Shown here one piece after another: positions 35,943 through 44,631 of a stretch of DNA of 64,000 nt. This DNA comes from SZUA-152 sp964401355. Lineage in GTDB: Bacteria > Pseudomonadota > Gammaproteobacteria > SZUA-152. The position numbers were made by a program, and so were the translations under genes. Position 1 is the first letter of the stretch, and each line of letters opens with the position of its first letter. The DNA is taken from NCBI GenBank assembly GCA_964401355.1, contig CAYNYJ010000002.1:8569-72568 (forward strand), read 5' to 3'. The notes beneath the pieces are model-generated. The model ran no database searches. It worked only from the letters and a program-made list of their open reading frames with translations, and was not told the DNA's origin.

Positions 35943-37358
35943 ATGACGATGGTGACAGAAAAAGATATTAACGAGCAGATTGCTTGGGCTCAGATAAACA
36001 GGGATGTGCTGAAAAGCATGGAGAATCCACGCCCGGCTTTTTGGGTGACTTTAGCCGTGTGTGTTGCAATGGTGGCTTGTGCGGTTTTGGCGGAATACAT
36101 TCAGTACACCGAGGGTATGGGAACGGCCAATCTGAATAATCCCCATATGTGGGACATGTACATTTCTGCTTTTGTGTTCTGGATTGGCATGAGTCACTCC
36201 GGGACATTATTGTCAGCAATTCTGCATCTCATTCATGCTGATTGGCGTAAGCCGATTTATCGGTTTGCCGAAGCGATGACGACGTTTTCGTTGATGACAG
36301 CCGGACTGTTCCCGATGATCCATCTGGGCCGTGTCTGGAATCTGTACTGGGTGCTTCCGTATGTTAGTGACCGTGGTATTTGGCCGAACTTCCGTTCGCC
36401 ACTGGTGTGGGACGCTTTCGCCATCAGTACCTACCTTACGGCATCCATGTTGTTTCTGTTTGTCGGTATGATCCCGGATTTGGCGATCTGTCGTGATAAC
36501 GCCACCGGTTGGCGCAAAAAGCTTTACGGCATGTTGTCGCTGGGCTGGGTCGGCAGTGACCGTCAGTGGCGTCACTTCCGCAAAACCTACTTGCTCATGG
36601 CTTGCTTTTTGATTCCTTTGGCGGTATCCGTGCATTCCATCGTGTCCTCCGATTTTGCCATGGCCATTATGCCAGGCTGGCACGTGACATCTTTCCCTCC
36701 TTACTTTGTGGCGGGTGCTTTGTACTCCGGTTGTGCAGCCATCATTACCTTGTTTATTCTGTTGCGTTACTTCTTTCGTTTCGAAGCATACATGACGCTG
36801 CCGATTATGGAAAAGACTGCCAAGCTGACTTTTGCTATCGCCATGGTCTGGACTTACCTTAACGCGGTGGAGTTTGCATCTGTCTGGTACGGGCACAACA
36901 TATATGACAAGGAGCTGCTGATTGCCAAGGCCACGGGAGCATATGCACCTATCTTCTGGAGCATGTTGTTTTTAGGTTCTGTGATGCCCTTTGCCCTGGC
37001 GTTCCGTAAGCTACGACGTCATATGCCGACCATGTTTGTGGTCTCATTGTTTCTTAATCTGGGCATGTTCCTGGAACGCTGGATGATCGTGGCGCCGACT
37101 CTGTCAATGTCGCAGCAGCCACATCAGTGGGACATCATGTATGGCAGTATCGTTGAATGGGCCATCGTATTTGGTAGCTTTGGCTGGTTTGGTATGTTGT
37201 TCCTGATTTTTGTGAAGGTATTCCCATCTGTCTCAATGTACGAAGTGAAAGAGATGGTGTTCCATCGAAAACGGAGCGCAGGTGAAGAAGATGTGTCACG
37301 CATGACGGATCACGCACAACTTGCAACCGAAGCTGCTGGTGGGGAGGATGTGAAATGA
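35943..37358 (+). CDS. actC: ACIII subunit ActC, NrfD/PsrC-type quinol-binding membrane protein
   Basis: A 471-residue integral membrane protein with about ten helices, of the NrfD/PsrC family. It is one of the two homologous membrane subunits of ACIII (with ActF) that anchor the complex and bind quinol. 'NPHMWDMYISAFVFWIGMSH' and 'YILNAVEF'-like helix ends ('TYLNAVEFASVWYGHN') match the family. The stop overlaps the start of actD (ATGA), indicating coupled translation. Confidence 0.92.
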   Translation: MTMVTEKDINEQIAWAQINRDVLKSMENPRPAFWVTLAVCVAMVACAVLAEYIQYTEGMGTANLNNPHMWDMYISAFVFWIGMSHSGTLLSAILHLIHADWRKPIYRFAEAMTTFSLMTAGLFPMIHLGRVWNLYWVLPYVSDRGIWPNFRSPLVWDAFAISTYLTASMLFLFVGMIPDLAICRDNATGWRKKLYGMLSLGWVGSDRQWRHFRKTYLLMACFLIPLAVSVHSIVSSDFAMAIMPGWHVTSFPPYFVAGALYSGCAAIITLFILLRYFFRFEAYMTLPIMEKTAKLTFAIAMVWTYLNAVEFASVWYGHNIYDKELLIAKATGAYAPIFWSMLFLGSVMPFALAFRKLRRHMPTMFVVSLFLNLGMFLERWMIVAPTLSMSQQPHQWDIMYGSIVEWAIVFGSFGWFGMLFLIFVKVFPSVSMYEVKEMVFHRKRSAGEEDVSRMTDHAQLATEAAGGEDVK

Positions 37359-37882
37359 GCAAGCGACGTATGTTGGCCTTATTCAGCGATTTCGACGAAG
37401 CGCATGCCGCGATCGCTGATATACGCCGTAATGAAATTCCGGGAGTCACGGTTGATGATGTGACCATGATATCGCCCATCGAACATCCTGAAGTGGAAGA
37501 TGTGTTGGGTGAGCGTCCCGTGCATATTCAGAAGTTCACCTTGTTTGGCGCATCATTCGGGCTGATTTTTGGCTTCTTCTTTCTGTCCGCTGCGCAGGCG
37601 GCATTTATGGTGCAGCCGCAGGGCGGCAAGGCGGTTATTTCGTTGCCGTCGAATTTCGTTTTAATGTATGAAATGTTGATTTTCTTTGCGGTGTGGTCAA
37701 CGGTTATTTCGTTTATTTTCTTATCGGGTCTGTTGCGGAAACGCAGTTCTCTTTATTCCGAGAAAGTCAGTTTGGATCAAATTGCCATTATTGTAGAATT
37801 TGATGAAAAAAATACTGAACCGATGAAGACTTTGTTTCAAAAGCATAAGACCTTGGAAATACGTGAAGAGGTAGTTAAATGA
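37355..37882 (+). CDS. actD: ACIII subunit ActD (DUF3341)
   Basis: A 175-residue membrane protein with a soluble N-terminal domain ('RMLALFSDFDEAHAAIADIR') and two membrane helices, at 'LFGASFGLIFGFFFLSAAQA' and 'MLIFFAVWSTVISFIFLSGL'. This matches ActD (DUF3341), a structural ACIII subunit without cofactors. Both ends overlap neighbours by four bases, with actC before and actE after. Confidence 0.9.
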   Translation: MSKRRMLALFSDFDEAHAAIADIRRNEIPGVTVDDVTMISPIEHPEVEDVLGERPVHIQKFTLFGASFGLIFGFFFLSAAQAAFMVQPQGGKAVISLPSNFVLMYEMLIFFAVWSTVISFIFLSGLLRKRSSLYSEKVSLDQIAIIVEFDEKNTEPMKTLFQKHKTLEIREEVVK

Positions 37883-38454
37883 AGCATTTATTGAACGGTT
37901 CGACAAAATGCTTGCCGGGTCGCGTTATGAAAAGCTTGGGTATTATGGTGTTCGCTTTGGCACTGCCAACGACGGTGCTGGCATGGCCGTGGTCACAGGA
38001 CATGATGAATCAGCCGAGCATCAAACCGCAGGAAGGCATGATGACGCCTTTCCCATCGCGTTCGGTGCCGGTTATGGGAATTCCAACCAAAGTGGCCAAT
38101 CGAGACGAAGCCAAAGACCTGGTGAATCCGGTGGCCTTAACGGATGCCTCTTTGAGAGAGGGTCGGAATTTATACATCATTTATTGTGCCGCTTGTCACG
38201 GACGGTCAGGCAAAGCTGACTCTCCGGTGAGCGGCAAGATTGGTGCCATTGACCTTACCGATGATTATGTGCAAAAAAATCTCACCGAGGGCTGGATTTG
38301 GGGCACGATTACTTTTGGTAGTTATGTAATGCCGGCCTACGGTATACCCAATGAACAAGGTGGCTCCAATGACTTGTCGGTTGAAGAGCGCTGGCATGTA
38401 GTGAATTACCTCAGAAATGGTCTGTTAAAAGAAACCACGGTTGCTGCAAAATAA
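37879..38454 (+). CDS. actE: ACIII subunit ActE, monohaem cytochrome c
   Basis: A 191-residue exported cytochrome with one haem motif, 'IYCAACHGR', and a distal methionine candidate in 'FGSYVMPAYG'. A signal peptide lies at about residues 14-34 ('SLGIMVFALALPTTVLAWP'). It corresponds to ActE, the monohaem exit subunit that passes electrons to a soluble cytochrome or oxidase. It overlaps actD by ATGA and is 38 bases before actF. Confidence 0.91.
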   Translation: MKHLLNGSTKCLPGRVMKSLGIMVFALALPTTVLAWPWSQDMMNQPSIKPQEGMMTPFPSRSVPVMGIPTKVANRDEAKDLVNPVALTDASLREGRNLYIIYCAACHGRSGKADSPVSGKIGAIDLTDDYVQKNLTEGWIWGTITFGSYVMPAYGIPNEQGGSNDLSVEERWHVVNYLRNGLLKETTVAAK

Positions 38455-38492
38455 CTGACATGACAAGAAAAGATAAAAGGGGTAACGGGTAA

Positions 38493-39527
38493 ATGGAGAA
38501 CTTTGGTAGCTGGTCAGTATTGACCACTAATTTCCTGGTTGTGTTGTATATGGCACTGGCGGGCGTAACGTTTGCGGCTATCCTGCATTTGGTTAATGGT
38601 AAATGGCGCTTTCAGGTGCGTTATTTTGCAGTGTCAATGGCAGGTTTGTTCCCGTTGGCTGGGGTTCTACTGTTGATTCTGCTGTACGGTGGTGAGAATA
38701 CCTTTCAATGGTTGGCGCACGCACATGATGAAGGTACCCACCTGAACGGCTGGCATAACTATAGTTTTCTGGTTATTCGACAGATCGTGGGTTTCCTGGT
38801 TGTTGCCGGTTTTTTTGGCCTATTTATCAAATATCAGCATATGACCGCGATCAGTGATGATCCGAAGGTGCACAGGACCTTTCGCAATATTGCACTGGTA
38901 ATTCCCGGTGTGTATGTGCTGTATGGCACCATGATAGCCTGGGATTTTGAAATGACCATGATGCCTGGCTGGCACAGTGCGGTATACGGTGTATACCAGT
39001 TTGTGAGTATGTTCCAGTGCTTCCTGGCTCTCTTTGCGGTGGTGCTAATTATGTTGTATCGCTCCGGAAAACTGACACAGCCTTACAAACCGTTTGTGTT
39101 TAATTATCTGGCGCAGATGATGTTGGCTTTTACTATTCTGTGGACTTACTTCTATTTCACCCAGTACCTCATTATGTGGTATGGGCGTTTGACAGAAGAA
39201 ATGGATCGTTTCGACAACATGATGCACAACGATCTTGCTCCAATCTGGTGGACCTTTTTGGCGCTGAAATTTATTGTGCCGTTGGTGACCTTCGCGGTGT
39301 GGACGCCGAATCGTCATAGCCCTAATGTGATCATGGCTGTCGCTGCCTGTATCATGGTGGGCACTTGGCTGGAGCGGTATACGTGGATATCTGGTTCTGT
39401 TTCACCCGAGTTTTACCATATTCCGATGACGTCGATATTCGATATTGTGGTGACCTTGGTGGTCGCAGCACTTGCCTGGCTCTCGGTTCGCACAGTAATG
39501 ACCAAGTACGGGTTAGTTCGTAGCTAA
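38493..39527 (+). CDS. actF: ACIII subunit ActF, membrane subunit
   Basis: A 344-residue integral membrane protein, the second NrfD-like anchor of ACIII, with about ten helices and conserved 'MPGWHSAVYGVYQFVSMFQC' and 'MVGTWLERYTWI' segments that echo ActC ('MPGWHVTSFPPY', 'MFLERWMIVAP'). It is the last gene of the operon; a strong terminator follows. No caa3 or cbb3 oxidase gene follows, unlike some ACIII operons, so the electron acceptor is not encoded here. Confidence 0.9.
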   Translation: MENFGSWSVLTTNFLVVLYMALAGVTFAAILHLVNGKWRFQVRYFAVSMAGLFPLAGVLLLILLYGGENTFQWLAHAHDEGTHLNGWHNYSFLVIRQIVGFLVVAGFFGLFIKYQHMTAISDDPKVHRTFRNIALVIPGVYVLYGTMIAWDFEMTMMPGWHSAVYGVYQFVSMFQCFLALFAVVLIMLYRSGKLTQPYKPFVFNYLAQMMLAFTILWTYFYFTQYLIMWYGRLTEEMDRFDNMMHNDLAPIWWTFLALKFIVPLVTFAVWTPNRHSPNVIMAVAACIMVGTWLERYTWISGSVSPEFYHIPMTSIFDIVVTLVVAALAWLSVRTVMTKYGLVRS

Positions 39528-39551
39528 ATAGAGTCGCTTATGTGTAGTGTG

Positions 39552-39582
39552 AAAAGAGGACTCTTCGGAGTCCTCTTTTTTT
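39552..39582 (+). terminator. Rho-independent terminator of the act operon
   Basis: A perfect stem AGAGGACTC/GAGTCCTCT capped by a TTCG tetraloop, extended by A-T pairs, with a run of seven T. It lies 25 bases after the actF stop. Confidence 0.93.
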
Positions 39583-39773
39583 GTGTCATAGAAACCACAA
39601 GGAATTGAGCGGATATGAATTAATTTTGGGGGCATATGCATTAGTTTATAATAATATTAAAATAAACAATGTTATTGGTGGAGAATTCTCTGCTATTCTC
39701 GTTAGCCATCTGATGCCCTTTTCGATGAAATCCGTCGGCGTCCATCGATCAGGCTGAATTCCCGAATGTTTTT
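39583..39773. other. Intergenic stretch between the act terminator and the MITE-like element
   Basis: About 190 AT-rich bases between two respiratory operons. No gene; a petABC promoter may lie here or within the following element, but no strong hexamers are visible. Confidence 0.35.
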
Positions 39774-39936
39774 AAGGGCACCTCTAATAATTCTGGATGT
39801 GTCAGCTTGGGATTCAAAATTCGTCGATTCAAGGCGTGAAACGCAGGCAATAGCTAGCTATTGGCAAGTTTCACAACGCAGAAGCGGCGGATTTTGGGTT
39901 CAAGATGCGCATTCACGAATTATTAGAGGTGCCCTT
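39774..39936. repeat. MITE-like palindromic element, copy 2
   Basis: 163 bases bounded by perfect 20-base inverted repeats (39774-39793 and 39917-39936, beginning AAGGGCACCTCTAATAATTC) with the palindrome 'caatagctagctattg' at 39848-39863 in the centre. It contains no gene. It is related to the longer copy at 7607-7845. It ends 29 bases before the petA start, so the downstream operon may be transcribed through it. Confidence 0.85.
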
Positions 39937-39965
39937 AAGTGATAGTTAGAAATGAGGGTTTGTGC

Positions 39966-40562
39966 GTGAGTTCGAATGAAATTGATTATGGTCGGCGACG
40001 AATGTTGCTGGCAGCAACAGCGGCAGTGGGTGGCATCGGCGCTATATATGTGGCGACGCCGTTTGTACTGTCGATGGATCCCAGCGCGAAGGCCAAGGCC
40101 GCAGGTGCGCCTATTGATATTGATATCAGTAAGTTACAGCCTGGGCAGTTAATGACAGTGGAATGGCGCGGTAAACCCGTTTGGGTTTTGCGTCGGAATG
40201 AGGCCATGTTGAAGGGTATGGCGTCAATATCGAGTCAGTTACGTGATGCTGGGTCGGATGAGCTGTCGCAACAGCCGCATTACGCTAAAAACAAGCACCG
40301 ATCGATCAATCCAGAATATATGGTCATGGTCGGAATTTGTACTCACTTGGGCTGTTCACCGACCTATCGCCCCGAGTTTGCTCCACCCGATCTGGGACCT
40401 GAGTGGAAGGGTGGGTTCTTTTGCCCTTGTCATGGTTCTCGTTACGATCTTGCCGGGCGAGTTTTTGCGGGGATGCCCGCGCCATCGAATCTGGTCGTCC
40501 CTCCTTATCATTATGTATCAACGACCCGCTTGTTGGTGGGCATTGATCCTGAGGCCATCTGA
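39966..40562 (+). CDS. petA: Ubiquinol-cytochrome c reductase Rieske iron-sulfur subunit
   Basis: The 198-residue Rieske protein of the bc1 complex. A Tat-like, membrane-spanning N-terminus ('YGRRRMLLAATAAVGGIGA') anchors it in the inner membrane. The 2Fe-2S ligands are in 'CTHLGCSP' and 'CPCHGSRYD'. The GTG at 39966 is preferred because GAGGG lies seven bases before it; an in-frame GTG at 39939 lies at the edge of the palindromic element. Its TGA overlaps the ATG of petB by one base. Confidence 0.95.
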   Translation: MSSNEIDYGRRRMLLAATAAVGGIGAIYVATPFVLSMDPSAKAKAAGAPIDIDISKLQPGQLMTVEWRGKPVWVLRRNEAMLKGMASISSQLRDAGSDELSQQPHYAKNKHRSINPEYMVMVGICTHLGCSPTYRPEFAPPDLGPEWKGGFFCPCHGSRYDLAGRVFAGMPAPSNLVVPPYHYVSTTRLLVGIDPEAI

Positions 40563-41794
40563 TGTTTGATAAATTGACACATCGTGTCGAGGCCCTACGT
40601 GACTGGGCGGACGAACGCTTCCCGGTGACGGCCTTTTGGCGTGACCACATGGTTAAGTATTACGCGCCTAAAAACCTGGATTTTTGGTATTATTTTGGGT
40701 CTCTGGCATTGTTGATGCTGGTGATGCAATTGATCACCGGTATCTTTCTGACCATGAACTACAAGCCCACGGCGGATACCGCTTTTGCCTCGGTGGAATA
40801 CATCATGCGTGATGTGAACTGGGGTTGGCTGATTCGCTACATGCATTCTACCGGTGCATCATTCTTTTTTATCGTGATTTATCTGCACATGTTCCGTGCT
40901 TTATTGTACGGATCATATCGTGCGCCACGTGAACTTCTGTGGTTGTTCGGGATGTTGATTTTTACGGTATTAATGGCCGAGGCTTTCATGGGTTACCTGT
41001 TACCTTGGGGACAAATGTCCTTTTGGGGCGCGCAGGTTATCATTTCTCTGTTTGGTGCTATTCCTTACATTGGAGATGAGTTGGCATTGTGGATACGCGG
41101 TGACTTCGTAGTGGCCGATGCCACTCTCAATCGCTTTTTTGCTTTTCATGTCATTGCCTTTCCGTTGTTGCTGATTGGCTTGGTGATGTTCCACATGATC
41201 TCCTTACATTCGGTGGGATCAAATAATCCCGATGGTATAGAAATCAAGAAGCACAAAGATGAAAATGGCGTGCCATTAGATGGTATTCCGTTTCACCCTT
41301 ATTACACGCTCAAGGACATGATCGGCGTCGTCGTATTCTTAATCATCTTTTCTGCGGTGTTGTTTTATGCGCCTGAATTGGGTGGCTGGTTCCTGGAGAA
41401 AGACAATTTTGTACCGGCAAACCCGTTAAAAACACCGGAGCATATTGCCCCTCTTTGGTATTTCACGCCTTTCTACGCCATCTTGCGCGCAGTGCCGGAT
41501 AAGTTCCTGGGCGTGGTTGCCATGGGCGCATCTATTGTTATGCTGTTTTTGCTGCCGTGGCTGGATCGCAGTCCCGTTAAGTCGATTCGGCAGAGGGGAG
41601 CGGTGTTTAAATTTGCCTTGACGACCTTTGTCATCAGTTTCATCGCTCTGGCTTATTTGGGCACCGTTGCGGCAACACCGACTGCGACACTGTTTTCACG
41701 TATTTTCAGTGTTCTTTATTTCGCCTTCTTTTTATTGATGCCGATTTATTCCAGATATGATAAAACCAAGCCGGTTCCGGAGCGGGTGACATGA
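40562..41794 (+). CDS. petB: Cytochrome b of the bc1 complex
   Basis: A 410-residue integral membrane cytochrome b with eight or nine helices. The four haem-ligand histidines lie in the paired segments containing 'YMHSTGASFFFIVIYLHMFR' and 'FFAFHVIAFPLLLIGLVMFH'. The quinol-site motif is PLWY ('IAPLWYFTPFYAILR') rather than PEWY; replacement of that glutamate is common in beta- and gammaproteobacteria. The 3' end overlaps petC by ATGA. Together with the Rieske and c1 subunits it forms a complete proton-translocating complex III. Confidence 0.96.
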   Translation: MFDKLTHRVEALRDWADERFPVTAFWRDHMVKYYAPKNLDFWYYFGSLALLMLVMQLITGIFLTMNYKPTADTAFASVEYIMRDVNWGWLIRYMHSTGASFFFIVIYLHMFRALLYGSYRAPRELLWLFGMLIFTVLMAEAFMGYLLPWGQMSFWGAQVIISLFGAIPYIGDELALWIRGDFVVADATLNRFFAFHVIAFPLLLIGLVMFHMISLHSVGSNNPDGIEIKKHKDENGVPLDGIPFHPYYTLKDMIGVVVFLIIFSAVLFYAPELGGWFLEKDNFVPANPLKTPEHIAPLWYFTPFYAILRAVPDKFLGVVAMGASIVMLFLLPWLDRSPVKSIRQRGAVFKFALTTFVISFIALAYLGTVAATPTATLFSRIFSVLYFAFFLLMPIYSRYDKTKPVPERVT

Positions 41795-42540
41795 ATATGA
41801 AATGTCACTATCCGCTGCTGTTATTGATGTTGATGCCAATGTCCTGGACTTTGGCAGCGGGTAAAGGTGTTGTTTTGGATGAAGCCAATATCCAGTTGGA
41901 AGATCGGCAGTCCATCAAACGTGGGGCAAATTTGTTTGTCGATTATTGCCTTAATTGCCACTCCGCTTCGCTGATGCGTTACAGTCGCATCGGGCAGGAT
42001 CTGGGTATGAGTGATGATGAAGTCAGAAGTCAGCTCATCACCACGGGTGCCAAGGTGGGCGGTGTCATGGACGTGGCGATTGATGAAGGCGATGCCAAAC
42101 GTTGGTTTGGCACTGTCCCGCCTGATTTATCGGTGATATCGCGCGCCCGTGGTGTGGACTGGTTGTACACGTATTTGCGTTCTTTTTATCGCGATGAATC
42201 CCGCCCTTGGGGAGTGAATAATACCGTGTTTAAAGATGTCGGTATGCCGCATGTGTTGTGGGAATTACAGGGGCTGCAAGCACCGCTGATTGAATCTTTT
42301 GTTGACGAAAATGGCACGACACAAACACATATCACCGGCTTTACGATTGTTGAAACGGGCCAGCTGAATGCACAAGAGTACAATGAAGTGGTGCGGGATC
42401 TGGTGACTTTTCTGGCTTACTTGGGGGAGCCCAGCAAGTTGCAAAGACTGGCGCTAGGAAAGTGGGTTTTGCTGTTTCTTTTTGTCTTGCTGATTTTGGT
42501 GGTGTTATTGAAAAAAGAATACTGGAAAGATATCCACTAG
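41791..42540 (+). CDS. petC: Cytochrome c1 of the bc1 complex
   Basis: A 249-residue c-type cytochrome. A signal peptide ('LLLLMLMPMSWTLAAG') is followed by the haem motif 'CLNCHSASLMRYSRIGQDLG', the distal methionine region, and a C-terminal membrane anchor ('KWVLLFLFVLLILVVLL') ending in 'KKEYWKDIH', typical of proteobacterial c1. It receives electrons from the Rieske protein and passes them to soluble cytochrome c. Confidence 0.95.
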   Translation: MNMKCHYPLLLLMLMPMSWTLAAGKGVVLDEANIQLEDRQSIKRGANLFVDYCLNCHSASLMRYSRIGQDLGMSDDEVRSQLITTGAKVGGVMDVAIDEGDAKRWFGTVPPDLSVISRARGVDWLYTYLRSFYRDESRPWGVNNTVFKDVGMPHVLWELQGLQAPLIESFVDENGTTQTHITGFTIVETGQLNAQEYNEVVRDLVTFLAYLGEPSKLQRLALGKWVLLFLFVLLILVVLLKKEYWKDIH

Positions 42541-42671
42541 TTTGTGTACACCGAAAACGAGTGGTGGGGGCGGGTAATCTCAAATGACAAAAATCCACTG
42601 AAAGCGCTAAATAGAGCGGGTAGTACTGTTTTTAAAAAATATCAAATCTATTATCATCAATAACTTGTGAC

Positions 42672-42706
42672 GAATTCTGAGTTTTTTCTCAGAATTCGGT
42701 TACAAT
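42672..42706. promoter_or_regulatory. Perfect dyad overlapping the likely sspA promoter
   Basis: GAATTCTGAG and CTCAGAATTC (42672-42681, 42688-42697) form a perfect 10-base dyad with six T between, followed by TACAAT (42701-42706), a good -10 box about 54 bases before sspA. The -35 region falls within the dyad, so it could be an operator. It may instead help end the petABC transcript, although no T-run follows the stem. Confidence 0.5.
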
Positions 42707-42759
42707 CCCTTCCTCGGTTATTCCCTCTTTATAAAATATGAGTTGTTGGAGAAAGTAAA

Positions 42760-43383
42760 ATGGCAGTCGTGGCCAATAGAAAATCCGTAATGAATCTTTT
42801 TACCGGTGCAACCGATATTCACAGTCATCGTGTACGCATCGTTTTGGCCGAAAAGGGCATTAATTTTGAATTTATTATTGTCGATCTTGCCCATCCTCCC
42901 GAGGATTTGATGGAACTCAATCCTTACGGTTCGGTGCCCACTCTGGTGGACCGTGATCTGGTGCTCTACAATGCGCAAGTGATTATGGAATACTTAGATG
43001 AGCGTTTTCCACATCCGCCATTGATGCCGGTTGATCCCGTTTCCCGGGCGCAAAGTCGCATGACCCTGCATCGCATTCAGCGTGATTGGGATACTCTGGT
43101 TGAGAGCTTTCAGAAGGGTCGCGACAAGGAAAAGGCCGCGAAAGAATTGTCTGACAGCATCACAGTTATTGCCCCTATCTTCGAACAAAAAAACTATTTC
43201 ATGAGCGATGAGTTCTCGCTGCTGGACTGCGCGATTGCCCCTATTTTATGGCGCCTGCCGGTGTATGGCATCAGCTTGCCTGCCAGCGCCAAAGCCGTTG
43301 AAGTCTACACTGAACGTCTGTTTGCGATGGAGTCGTTTCAGTCCAGTCTCACCGAGAAAGAGCGGGAAATGCGCGAAGACTAA
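42760..43383 (+). CDS. sspA: Stringent starvation protein A
   Basis: A 207-residue glutathione-S-transferase-fold protein that binds RNA polymerase and alters transcription in stationary phase and acid stress. 'SVMNLFTGATDIHSHRVRIV' starts the thioredoxin-like half; 'LNPYGSVPTLVDRDLVLYNA' is the cis-proline and glutathione-site region; a helical GST C-domain follows. The first residues lack the catalytic Ser/Tyr/Cys of active GSTs, as in other SspA. It directly follows petABC and precedes sspB, a common gammaproteobacterial arrangement. Confidence 0.95.
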   Translation: MAVVANRKSVMNLFTGATDIHSHRVRIVLAEKGINFEFIIVDLAHPPEDLMELNPYGSVPTLVDRDLVLYNAQVIMEYLDERFPHPPLMPVDPVSRAQSRMTLHRIQRDWDTLVESFQKGRDKEKAAKELSDSITVIAPIFEQKNYFMSDEFSLLDCAIAPILWRLPVYGISLPASAKAVEVYTERLFAMESFQSSLTEKEREMRED

Positions 43384-43396
43384 CGTGTTGAATAAG

Positions 43397-43807
43397 ATGA
43401 ATGAAATGACCTCCAGTCGGCCCTATTTGATGCGTGCTGTTTACGAGTGGATTGTTGATAACAATATGACGCCGTACTTGTTGGTGAATGCCCAGTTGGC
43501 TGATGTGAATGTCCCACGGGAACATGTCAGTAACGGCAAAATTATTCTCAATATCGCGCCAGAGGCGGTGCAGCATCTGGATATGATGGGCGATGAGGTG
43601 GATTTTCATGCCCGCTTCGGCGGCAAGCCCATGCATGTGCGGGTGCCTATTGTGGCAGCCATGGCGATTTACGCGCGTGAAAACGGTCGTGGCATGGTGT
43701 TCAATGATGATGAAGACCTGACGCCGGAGCCTGATGACGGCAAGCCCAGTAACGGCGGTTCGAAGAATAGCAAGTCCAGTGGGCCGCAACTGCGGGTCGT
43801 AAAATAA
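43397..43807 (+). CDS. sspB: ClpXP protease specificity-enhancing factor SspB
   Basis: An adaptor of about 136 residues that delivers ssrA-tagged proteins to ClpXP. The folded domain begins 'SSRPYLMRAVYEWIVDNNMT' and includes 'LNIAPEAVQHLDMMGDEVDF' and 'SARFGG'-like substrate-groove residues ('HARFGGKPMHVRVP'). A flexible acidic linker then leads to a C-terminal ClpX-docking tail 'GPQLRVVK', which matches the known 'LRVVK' peptide. Start sites at 43385 (GTG) and 43397 (ATG) are both possible; the latter matches family length. Confidence 0.94.
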   Translation: MNEMTSSRPYLMRAVYEWIVDNNMTPYLLVNAQLADVNVPREHVSNGKIILNIAPEAVQHLDMMGDEVDFHARFGGKPMHVRVPIVAAMAIYARENGRGMVFNDDEDLTPEPDDGKPSNGGSKNSKSSGPQLRVVK

Positions 43808-44148
43808 TAGCCACAGCCGGTGCTGGAAGATGCGCCGGGTATGTGGGAGAACTCAGTCCCGGTTTTTGAGGTCACCACAGGCCTTTAGGCCAAGTTCCGC
43901 AAAGCCCATCATAAGAATAGCGGCGATGATCATCAGTCCCGACTATCATCCTGGATTCCGGCAGTGGTTCCACCCTCCACTTTACGTGCAAGCAGCCGAT
44001 AAGCGCTGCGTAATACAGCGCCACCGATCAGTGCATGGAAGGTTTAAATCGTCATACTTTAGTGATAAAGACAATGCTCGACTAGTGCTACTATTCATAT
44101 TATTGAAAATGATGATCACAATGGGCAGTGTAAAGAGTGGAGATAAAT
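43808..44148. other. Intergenic stretch between sspB and the type II secretion operon
   Basis: About 340 bases. The minus strand shows two short coding-like runs ('ALIGGAVLRSAYRLLARKV' and 'LMIIAAILMMGFAELGLKA') in different frames, possibly a decayed membrane protein. No intact gene. The gsp promoter should be near the right end. Confidence 0.35.
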
Positions 44149-44595
44149 GTGCGAACACGTTCAGTTAAATTTCTGTCGGCAAGGCAGGCCGGTTTCACTC
44201 TGATTGAAGTCATGGTGGTGGTGGTTATTCTCGGTATTTTGGCGGCCATCGTGGTGCCTCGTGTCATGGATCGGCCGGATGCCGCGCGGATCATCAAGGC
44301 ACGCGCAGATATTCGCGCCATGGAAAGTGCCTTGAATCTCTACAAACTCGACAACTTTGTGTATCCCAATACCGATCAGGGCCTGGTCGCGCTGGTCAGC
44401 AAACCCGCTGGCACACCCGAACCCCGTAACTGGAAACAGTACATGGATCGCCTGCCCAAAGATCCCTGGGGGAATGATTACCAATATCTCGCGCCGGGTG
44501 TGCAGGGCAACATTGATATCTTTTCGCTGGGTGCCGATGGACAACTTGGCGGTGATGAGAGCAGTGCCGATGTGGGTAACTGGGATCTGCAATAG
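44149..44595 (+). CDS. gspG: Type II secretion major pseudopilin GspG
   Basis: The 148-residue main building block of the T2SS pseudopilus. The prepilin cleavage site 'AG|FTLIEVMVVVVILGILAA' is followed by the long N-terminal helix and the GspG C-domain with 'PNTDQGLVALV' and 'DPWGNDYQYLAPG', and acidic calcium-site residues near 'LGADGQLGGDESSADVGNW'. The GTG at 44149 is chosen because GGAG lies six bases upstream; a GTG four codons earlier overlaps that site. First gene of gspGHIJKLMN. Confidence 0.96.
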   Translation: MRTRSVKFLSARQAGFTLIEVMVVVVILGILAAIVVPRVMDRPDAARIIKARADIRAMESALNLYKLDNFVYPNTDQGLVALVSKPAGTPEPRNWKQYMDRLPKDPWGNDYQYLAPGVQGNIDIFSLGADGQLGGDESSADVGNWDLQ

Positions 44596-44631
44596 TTTTC
44601 CGCAAGCGGTAAACGCAATTCGCGTCGTCGA

